A program made the translations under genes and the position numbers. A stretch of 64,000 bases of DNA from an uncultured Clostridia bacterium (lineage in GTDB: Bacteria; Bacillota; Clostridia; TANB77; CAG-508): positions 1 to 64,000 of the forward strand of contig CANRGM010000100.1 in NCBI GenBank assembly GCA_947630155.1, in the 5' to 3' direction. Below the pieces are notes generated by a model. It had not been told where the DNA came from and did no database searches. It saw nothing but the letters and a program-made list of their open reading frames with translations. Numbering within the stretch: position 1 is the stretch's first letter; each line of letters starts with the position of its first letter. This document shows positions 55,017-62,096 of this stretch, in pieces.

Positions 55017-55472
55017 ATGAATAATAAGTTTGAGGCGATGATAATTACAGGAAGACTGGAAATTCAGCTACAGGAACAAAAAAAGGCACTAGAGGAAATA
55101 AGAAATCTGCAAATGTGTATTGCAAATGATAATTTCAAAGATTCTGCAATTATATTGGGGAGGCTTTTTGAACTGGCTAGTGAAGTCAATCAAAATGCAA
55201 TTGAAAATATTAATATTCTCTCTGAATTTTGTATGAAGGAAGAGGAAATGTTAAATGAGAGTAACCCAGCTTTCAATATAAAAATTAAAGATATGGGCTT
55301 TTCATCTCGTGTATTCAACTGTTTAGATCGTGCTGATATAAAAACAGTAGCTTCAATTGTAGCACTGGCTAAAGAAGGAAGATTAGAATATGTTCGCAAT
55401 TTAGGTGTTAGGGCTTATTCAGAAATAGCGGAAAAACTTAAAGAATATGGAATTAAACTTGAAGAGTACTAA
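55017..55472 (+). CDS. Free-standing RNA polymerase alpha C-terminal-domain-like protein
   Basis: A 151-residue protein; ATG at 55017 follows GAGGAGG. The first half is a coiled coil (LQEQKKALEEIRNLQM). Residues about 95-148 (IKDMGFSSRVFNCLDRADIKTVASIVALAKEG, then VRNLGVRAYSEIAEKLKEYGIKL) match the helix-hairpin-helix pattern of the RNA polymerase alpha C-terminal domain (L-S-x-R-x-x-N-C-L-x-x-x-x-I, R-N-x-G-x-x-x-x-x-E-I). It could interact with promoters, regulators or polymerase in place of host alpha-CTD. Confidence 0.7.
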   Translation: MNNKFEAMIITGRLEIQLQEQKKALEEIRNLQMCIANDNFKDSAIILGRLFELASEVNQNAIENINILSEFCMKEEEMLNESNPAFNIKIKDMGFSSRVFNCLDRADIKTVASIVALAKEGRLEYVRNLGVRAYSEIAEKLKEYGIKLEEY

Positions 55473-55533
55473 TTAAATCTCTTGTTATATACTGAGGTTT
55501 CAAAGGGGTATTCAATTTTAGGATGGTGTAATA

Positions 55534-55833
55534 ATGAATTTTATAGATAATATGACCAATGAGAAATTATTTGATTTTGTGGAAAAATACATAGTAGATA
55601 AAATAACCCAAAATTCAAAAATAGTAAGGTATTCTTATTATGAGTTAAAGGTAAAATTAGATCTTAATGAAAAAGTGTTAGATAAATTTCTTAAATATAG
55701 TAAAATAATTTTAGATGGATTAGGTTATCAAGTATTTTTCACAGGTGCAAGGTTTAAATTTGAAAATGCAGACCGAGTGGTTGAAAGTAATGAGTTTATG
55801 ATTGCGATAAAACAAGAAATAGAAGATTGTTAA
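55534..55833 (+). CDS. Small unknown protein
   Basis: A 99-residue protein with a helical N-terminus (MTNEKLFDFVEKYIVDKITQNS) and a short beta C-terminus (GLGYQVFFTGARFKFE). No family recognised. It is 61 bases after the alpha-CTD-like gene, in the same direction, so may be in its transcript; GGATGG is its only binding-site-like sequence. Confidence 0.5.
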   Translation: MNFIDNMTNEKLFDFVEKYIVDKITQNSKIVRYSYYELKVKLDLNEKVLDKFLKYSKIILDGLGYQVFFTGARFKFENADRVVESNEFMIAIKQEIEDC

Positions 55834-55853
55834 GTAAATAAGAAAAAAATTTA

Positions 55854-56093
55854 TTAATCATTTATATCAACATCATTAAACAACTCATCATCAAAAAAAT
55901 CCTTTAATGAAATATTTAAACTTTGGCAAATTAAAGTTATAGATTCTATTTTAATAGTTTTATTTTTGCCACGTAAGAATCTATTAATATTAGAACGATT
56001 CATACCAGAATATAAAGCTAATTTGTTTCCATTTAAATTGTTTTGCTGTATTAAATTATTAATTCTTATTCTCATAGCATCAGATAAATACAT
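55854..56093 (-). CDS. XRE-family transcriptional regulator
   Basis: A 79-residue HTH protein (MRIRINNLIQQNNLNGNKLALYSGMNRSNINRFLRGKNKT) similar in length and C-terminal SLNISLKDFFDDELF to the one at 52410-52649, with which it forms a second paralogous pair. Its ribosome binding site is weak. Confidence 0.85.
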   Translation of the reverse strand: MYLSDAMRIRINNLIQQNNLNGNKLALYSGMNRSNINRFLRGKNKTIKIESITLICQSLNISLKDFFDDELFNDVDIND

Positions 56094-56336
56094 AATTATA
56101 AAACTCCAATCTCATAAAATTATCTTTAATATAGCAAAGGAATAAAAATTAAAAGGGGCTTACACGCAACAAAACCTTTATAAAGTATTGCAATTTAAAA
56201 TTTTTAATGTTAGAATAAAAATATACGAAGAAAATCGAAAAAAGGAACGAAAGAAAAGTGGGAAATATGGAGTGTGTATTAATTAATAGTAAAGTTAATG
56301 AAATAGTTAAAAAGATAAAATTATTGATATAAATTA

Positions 56337-56376
56337 CAAAGGCATAGGTATAAGTGTTTTTATACCTATGCCTTTG
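56337..56376. repeat. Perfect 16-bp inverted repeat
   Basis: CAAAGGCATAGGTATA / TATACCTATGCCTTTG with an 8-base loop, 44 bases before the next ATG. In the 326-base spacer 56094-56419 I otherwise see only a possible 21-codon frame (ATG about 56267). It is probably a terminator or regulatory stem. Confidence 0.75.
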
Positions 56377-56419
56377 TGTGATTATTGTAGAATTATACAA
56401 ATAAAGAAGGAGGAGGAAA

Positions 56420-57493
56420 ATGGATTTAGAAAAGAAATTATATGAACTTAGGGGTGAAATTAGTGATGACATTGCTAAAATAAAAACCGAAGAAGATAAA
56501 AAACAGTTTGCAGAAAAATATGGTTTTGATTTAAAAGAAGTTAATGATGTTATTAGCAAATGGAAAGAGTGGAAAGCAGCAATAAAGGCTAGTGAAGGAG
56601 TTCGTAGATCATCAGCAAATAATATGTCTGGAGTGGATTATTCAAGCGATATTAGGTATACACAAGGGGAGGTTACTCGTACTAATTATAAATTTATGGA
56701 AAGTATAAAAAAACAATCAATAACAAGAATTGTTAGTCAAATTAGTCCAGAGGAAATTACTCCTGAATTATTGGATACATTAAAAGGAGATAAGGAAGAT
56801 CCCAATTCTAGTATGATGTTTCAAGAATGTCTAAAAAAATATGCTACACACATTAAGCCAGAGAATGTAAATGAGGAATTTTTGAATTATTTATATGAAA
56901 ATGGTTATAAAGATGAAATACCAAATCCATTGATTAGTCTTGCATATAAGACATTTTGTGATGGAAAGTCAAAAGATGAAAAAATAGAGCAACTGGAAAG
57001 CACGGTTGAAAAACAAGAAGAACTTATTTCTTTTGATGAAAAAGTAATAAAACAATTGAGTAGAAAGATTGAGATATTGCATCAGCTTACAATGAAAGCA
57101 AAGGCCACTTTTTCAATACTTGAAAGTAAAATTGGTGGTATAGGCACTAAGATACACAATCTAGGTGAAAAGATGGAACAAGAGGAATCCAAAGGAATAT
57201 TTAAAATAATAGCTCAAAGAATAAAAAGGGTATTTTCAAAAACACCAATGTTGCCTGCTTCAAATGACTGCAGTGAGATATATAGATATAGTCAAGGTAT
57301 TGTATCTGATTCACAACAATGCAGATTTGATATGCAATCGTATGATGAAAGACAAAATTGGCAATCGGTACGAGAAACTGTAAAGCAAAGACAGGATAAG
57401 AAGAAAAGTATCACAACACCTATAGAAAAGAAAGATGGAGTGATAGAATTTTATTTTGAAAAAGAAGACGGATGGGATATTGGTGATAAATAA
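56420..57493 (+). CDS. Unknown coiled-coil protein
   Basis: A 357-residue soluble protein preceded by GGAGGAGG. A helical N-terminus, a middle with SPEEITPELLDTLKGD, a coiled coil (about residues 190-260, IEQLESTVEKQEELISFDEKVIKQ) and a disordered basic C-terminus. No known domain. Probably a cargo gene of the element. Confidence 0.55.
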   Translation: MDLEKKLYELRGEISDDIAKIKTEEDKKQFAEKYGFDLKEVNDVISKWKEWKAAIKASEGVRRSSANNMSGVDYSSDIRYTQGEVTRTNYKFMESIKKQSITRIVSQISPEEITPELLDTLKGDKEDPNSSMMFQECLKKYATHIKPENVNEEFLNYLYENGYKDEIPNPLISLAYKTFCDGKSKDEKIEQLESTVEKQEELISFDEKVIKQLSRKIEILHQLTMKAKATFSILESKIGGIGTKIHNLGEKMEQEESKGIFKIIAQRIKRVFSKTPMLPASNDCSEIYRYSQGIVSDSQQCRFDMQSYDERQNWQSVRETVKQRQDKKKSITTPIEKKDGVIEFYFEKEDGWDIGDK

Positions 57494-57561
57494 AAATAAT
57501 ATAAAGGAAAGAGATTGGAAAATTAATAAATAATAAATAAAATATAAAGGGGGAAATTCAA

Positions 57562-58437
57562 TTGAAAAATAAAGTATGTTATGGGAATTTTAAGATGAAT
57601 AGAAAGATGGTTATGAAAAGAAAATTAATTAGTATTGGTTTAGTAATAGTTATGATATTAGGGTTATTTGCACTATCAGGTTGTAACAGTAAAGAAGAAA
57701 TTAAAGTTCAAGAGAACAATCCACAAACAGTATCAATGAATAAAAATATAGAAAACACAGCTGAGATTCATATAGTTGATGTAATTGACAATTTTTGGTC
57801 TGAAAATTTAGATATTAATTTAACACAAGAGGAAACAGAACAATTTGTGAAATATTTATGCTCTACACAGGGAGAAAATAAAAAAATTGGTTGGAAACCA
57901 GATTACAAGCTTCAATGTATTGATAAAGAAGGAAAATTGATTATGGAGTTTGGAATGGCTTATAATATGTTTACAGATTACAATGGAGTAACATATTATA
58001 AATCAGATGAAATGATGCAATATGTAGACACGATTGAGAAAAAATATAAATTAACTTCGCTTGATGGTAGAATCGCTGAACCAGGAGAATCATTTTTTTA
58101 TTTCTTAGATAAATGTACAGAGGGAGTTTTTGAGAAGGATTTTGGTCTACATGAAGGAAAGACATATATGTATTACGAAAATATATACAATATAACGAAA
58201 GAGGATATAGAAGAACTAGTTAAATTAATAAATGATATTGAATTGAATCCATCAGAAAATTCAGATTTACCAGGTGATAGTGATCATATTTATTTAATAT
58301 ATAATGATGAAAACGAGGATCACGTTATGTACAATTTTATAATTTGTGAAAATGGTGATATTTATTGTAATGGATACAAAATTACAGGAAGAGGAATAGA
58401 ACAATGGATGGAGTATTTAGATGAAAAATATAAATAA
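57562..58437 (+). CDS. Unknown lipoprotein
   Basis: A 291-residue lipoprotein: an N-terminal helix ending in FALSGC (lipobox) near residue 40, then a globular extracellular domain with no family that I know. The start is a TTG at 57562 behind AAAGGGGG; an ATG at 57613 would shorten the N-terminus but keep the signal peptide. The segment SDEMMQYVDTIEKKYK recurs as a broken remnant at 62025-62078, before the second clostripain gene. Confidence 0.6.
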   Translation: MKNKVCYGNFKMNRKMVMKRKLISIGLVIVMILGLFALSGCNSKEEIKVQENNPQTVSMNKNIENTAEIHIVDVIDNFWSENLDINLTQEETEQFVKYLCSTQGENKKIGWKPDYKLQCIDKEGKLIMEFGMAYNMFTDYNGVTYYKSDEMMQYVDTIEKKYKLTSLDGRIAEPGESFFYFLDKCTEGVFEKDFGLHEGKTYMYYENIYNITKEDIEELVKLINDIELNPSENSDLPGDSDHIYLIYNDENEDHVMYNFIICENGDIYCNGYKITGRGIEQWMEYLDEKYK

Positions 58438-58515
58438 TAAAATGTTGTATATAATAATGACATTTTAGAAGTTATAACTGAAAGAATTAAAAATTTAATA
58501 TATAGGAAAAAACAT

Positions 58516-60492
58516 ATGAAAAATGAAAATAAAAAAACAAACAAAAAAGCTATAATTACAATAATTGTAGTAATTATTGTGATAGGAGCACTTGTAACAA
58601 CGGGACTATTTTTTACTGTAAAGTATTTAAAAAATTCTAAAACAAGTGACAAGGAAAAAGATGAAATTATAAAAGAAGAATCACAAGCAGGAACAAAAAC
58701 CCTAATGATTTATATGTGTGGTTCAGACTTAGAAAGTGGTGGAGGAATTGCAACAAGTAATCTACAAGACCTTATAGCATCAAAAGTTGACTATGATAAT
58801 ATAAATGTAATTTTATGTGCTGGTGGATCAACAAAATGGCATAACAACGACATTTCTAAAACAGAAACATCATATTTTAAGGTTACAGATGATGGTTTGG
58901 AAATGATAAAAAAACAATCTAAACAAGATATGGCAAACAGTAAAACCTTAACGAATTTTATTGATTATACTTATGATAATTATAAAACTGATGAATATTA
59001 TTTTATGTTTTGGGATCATGGCTGTGCATTAGTTGGATTAGAATTAGATGAATTCTCTGAACGTACATTAAGTTTAAAAGACTTGAATACAGGTTTAAAA
59101 AATTCAAAATTAAATAAGGATAACAAAAAATTCGACCTAGTAATACTAAACAATTGCCTTATGGGAAGCTTAGAAGTGGCAAACATCATTTCTAATTATG
59201 CAGATTATCTTGTGGCATCTGAGGATGTAATGTATGGGGGATCTGAAATAACAACATTTGAGTTTTTAGAAGGAATAAAGAAAAACGATGGTGCAGAAGA
59301 AATAGGTAAAAGTTATATTGATACATACACAAAAGCAATGAAAAAAGGAAATCCTGGAACCTATATTACACTTGCATTACTAGATTTAAGTAAAATTGAA
59401 AATGTAGTTAGTGAGTTAGATGAATATATTGGAGACATTAAATTAGATGAAACAAGTTTTAAAAAGATTGCAAAAATAAGGGCAGGAGTATATGAGTATC
59501 AAAAAACAGATGATTACTACGATATGGTTGATTTACATCAATTAGTAACAAAATTGGGATCAGTTAATAGCAATAATAAAAATTTATTAAAAGCAATTAA
59601 AGATGCAGTAATATATAAATCAGTAACAGATCCATATTCTAACGGAATTTCAATGTATTTCCCAGAAACTTATGATTGGTCACCAATATATGAAACAATA
59701 GATTTTTCAAATACATATGAAACTTTTGCTAAAAAATATATTGATATATATACAGGAAAGAAAAAACCAAGCAGTTTTGCAGTAGCGGCAAAAGATGTAG
59801 CTAAAATAGATACAGGATTTTCAATGCAATTAACAGATGAGGAAAAGTCAGAATACAAAAGCTCACAATTTGTTATATTTGAAGATAATGGTGATGGTAC
59901 ATATAACACAATTTTGACCTCATCTGATACACAGATATATGATAATGGAGTTATAAAAGCAAATATAGACAATAAATTGCTTTCAGTTATAGATAAATCT
60001 GATGGAACGGTTTTCCCATTAGGCTATATATTTGAAACAGATAGAACTGAAGATTATATTATGTATGATGTTCCAATTATATTGGCAGAACCTTATGGAG
60101 AAGATTATATTTCTCATACAACGGTCGCATTAATGAGTATAAAGGTGTATAATGATGGCAAAATAGAGAAACTAGCAACCCGTGATTGGTCTTCAACTTC
60201 AGGAGTAGAAGGAAAAACAACTTCAAATGGAGCAATTTTAGATATTACTGATTCAAGCAAATATAATTCAATATATTTTATAAAATCTGCTAGAAAAATA
60301 GAGTTTGATGAAAATGGCAATTATCAAAAATTAGGTGAACTGTCATCTACACGAGGAGTTTCAATTGATGTAAATAGTGAATTTACATTTGAGAAAACAG
60401 ATTTAGATCCAGATAAGAAGTATGTTGGAGTGTTTGTTGTAACAGATGTTTATGATAATAAATATTCTTCTAAATTGATTGATATTAAATAA
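58516..60492 (+). CDS. Clostripain-family cysteine protease (C11), copy 1
   Basis: A 658-residue membrane-anchored C11 peptidase. An N-terminal helix leads to LMIYMCGSDLESGGG, the catalytic His in MFWDHGCALVG and the catalytic Cys in VILNNCLMGSLEVAN. A further C-terminal domain has the sheet-rich pattern of secreted C11 enzymes. A nearly identical gene starts at 62097. The enzymes may cleave surface or host proteins after Arg or Lys. Confidence 0.88.
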   Translation: MKNENKKTNKKAIITIIVVIIVIGALVTTGLFFTVKYLKNSKTSDKEKDEIIKEESQAGTKTLMIYMCGSDLESGGGIATSNLQDLIASKVDYDNINVILCAGGSTKWHNNDISKTETSYFKVTDDGLEMIKKQSKQDMANSKTLTNFIDYTYDNYKTDEYYFMFWDHGCALVGLELDEFSERTLSLKDLNTGLKNSKLNKDNKKFDLVILNNCLMGSLEVANIISNYADYLVASEDVMYGGSEITTFEFLEGIKKNDGAEEIGKSYIDTYTKAMKKGNPGTYITLALLDLSKIENVVSELDEYIGDIKLDETSFKKIAKIRAGVYEYQKTDDYYDMVDLHQLVTKLGSVNSNNKNLLKAIKDAVIYKSVTDPYSNGISMYFPETYDWSPIYETIDFSNTYETFAKKYIDIYTGKKKPSSFAVAAKDVAKIDTGFSMQLTDEEKSEYKSSQFVIFEDNGDGTYNTILTSSDTQIYDNGVIKANIDNKLLSVIDKSDGTVFPLGYIFETDRTEDYIMYDVPIILAEPYGEDYISHTTVALMSIKVYNDGKIEKLATRDWSSTSGVEGKTTSNGAILDITDSSKYNSIYFIKSARKIEFDENGNYQKLGELSSTRGVSIDVNSEFTFEKTDLDPDKKYVGVFVVTDVYDNKYSSKLIDIK

Positions 60493-60608
60493 TTGTTTTT
60501 TAGGAAAAGACTTATTTTTTGCTAAATTAAAATATTTCTAATAAAAAAAGGTTTATGGGATACTCCTACATAAAATCCCAAATATATTATATAAAGGAAT
60601 GATTTAAA

Positions 60609-61241
60609 ATGAAGAAAAAAGTTTTAGCAAGTATATTATTTTTAGTTGTTATATTTGATTTAATTATTATGGGACAAGGAGTTAAGGCATACTCAAATGA
60701 TGATTTTTCAATAGATATTCCATCAACATATAAAAGTAGTGGAACAAATATGTGGGTAAAATCTAATGGAGACAATATAAATGTACAAATTAATTCTTAT
60801 GATGATGACATAACAGAATCATTAGATAAATATTTTGAAGAACTTATTGATGAAATAGAAAAGGAAGATATGTATTCAAGTATAGATACAAAAGAAATCA
60901 TAGAGATTACTAAAAATAATTATAAGTGTATGCATATAACAGCGAAAATAAGCGGTTATTCAGTATATGCAGATCAATATTTAATTTTATCAGATAAGAA
61001 CATGTGCACTATTACATTTACATCAAGTTCAAAAAGTTATTTCTCATCTGATGAGGCTGAAGATATTTTAGATTCTTTTACAATAAAAGATTATAAAGAA
61101 CCTGAAGTTAAAAGTAAAAGTGTGAAAATGGCTGAAAGTGTAGCAAGTGGAGCTTTAAGAGGTGTAATTATAGGTGCAGTTATAGGAGCAGTAGTAGGAA
61201 TTATTATGGCAATAAAGAAAAAGTCAAATAAAAATGTGTAG
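60609..61241 (+). CDS. Secreted protein with C-terminal glycine-zipper helix
   Basis: A 210-residue protein with a signal peptide, a PsbP/DcrB-like domain (DDFSIDIPSTYKSSGTNMWVKSNGDNINVQI; TITFTSSSKSYF) and a C-terminal Gly-rich helix (ALRGVIIGAVIGAVVGIIMAI). AAAGGAA precedes the ATG. Its role is unknown; proteins with this layout are often encoded next to secreted proteases and lipoproteins. Confidence 0.6.
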   Translation: MKKKVLASILFLVVIFDLIIMGQGVKAYSNDDFSIDIPSTYKSSGTNMWVKSNGDNINVQINSYDDDITESLDKYFEELIDEIEKEDMYSSIDTKEIIEITKNNYKCMHITAKISGYSVYADQYLILSDKNMCTITFTSSSKSYFSSDEAEDILDSFTIKDYKEPEVKSKSVKMAESVASGALRGVIIGAVIGAVVGIIMAIKKKSNKNV

Positions 61242-61276
61242 AGTAATAGATAGAAAAAATGGAAGGACAGAGTAAA

Positions 61277-61366
61277 ATGAAAGATGTAATCCATGTAAAA
61301 GTTTCCTCAATAGAAGAAGTAAAAAATTTTGATGACATGATTGACAATTATAAGGCAAATAAATAG
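61277..61366 (+). CDS. Small peptide
   Basis: A 29-residue reading frame (MKDVIHVKVSSIEEVKNF...) with GGAAGG ten bases upstream of the ATG. No homolog known to me. It lies between two membrane-protein genes and could be co-transcribed. Confidence 0.4.
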   Translation: MKDVIHVKVSSIEEVKNFDDMIDNYKANK

Positions 61367-61394
61367 AAAAAATTATTAAAGGAGAGAAACAAAA

Positions 61395-62007
61395 ATGAAG
61401 AAAAAAATGTTAGTAATTATATCTGTAATAGTTATCTTATTTGCAATAGTAGGTGGAATTATAATACACAAAAATACTGTTAAACCAATAGTTATATGGA
61501 AAGGCAGTGTTGGAGAATGGACAGATTTTTATGGGTTAGAGATACAAATATACGAAAATGGAAAATGTAAGTTAATTGGTAATGGAAATGTTGGAATAGG
61601 TCAAACAGTTTCGTTTAGAGTAGAAAAAAATAAAGTTGAAGAATTACAACGAAAGATTGATGAATTAAAATTCAGAGATATAAGTGAACACATTACTATT
61701 GGGGCTGTGGATTATCCATCTAGTTCTATTACTGTAAATTATAAAGATAAACAATCTCACACAGTACGTAAATCAGTTGGTACTAGTAATAAACGGAGAA
61801 GAATGGGAGTTTAACAGTTATGGCGAATTTTCAAAAGAAATATGGTCATTAGTTCCAAAAGAAAAGCAAAACAAGTTGGAAGCTAAAATCAAGGAACCAT
61901 TATTTGAAACAGTGATATCGAGAGCTTGTGCTGTTTTTGGAGTTGGAATAGTAGTATTGATAATTGCAGTATTTATTTTAAATAAAAAAGAAAAGAAAAA
62001 TAGTTAG
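61395..62007 (+). CDS. Two-helix membrane protein, with +1 recoding at CGG
   Basis: An N-terminal helix, a 120-residue beta-rich domain (FYGLEIQIYENGKCKLIG, PSSSITVNYKDKQSHTV) and, after recoding, a C-terminal helix (FGVGIVVLIIAVFILNKKEK). Frame one reaches the in-frame CGG at 61794-61796 and stops at 61814. Skipping the C gives TSNKGEEWEFNSYGEFSKEIW and continues to 62007, 203 residues in total. The strand before (SVGTSN) and after (GEEWEF) the site read naturally as one sheet. Family unknown. GGAGAG precedes the ATG. Confidence 0.7.
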
Positions 62008-62024
62008 TTTAAGTTTAATAATAA

Positions 62025-62078
62025 AAATCAGATGAAATGAGACACTATGTAGAAGCAATTGAGAAAAAATATAAATAA
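62025..62078 (+). pseudogene. Remnant of a duplicated lipoprotein gene
   Basis: Eighteen codons (SDEMRHYVEAIEKKYK and stop) match SDEMMQYVDTIEKKYK of the lipoprotein at 57562-58437. No start or upstream part remains. It indicates that the lipoprotein-clostripain pair was duplicated as a unit and the second lipoprotein was lost. Confidence 0.7.
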
Positions 62079-62096
62079 TATTTAGGAGAAAAACAT

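Noticed and set aside
58362..58652. Minus-strand hydrophobic frame over the lipoprotein/clostripain junction
   Set aside because: Antisense shadow of the clostripain signal helix; no start signals.
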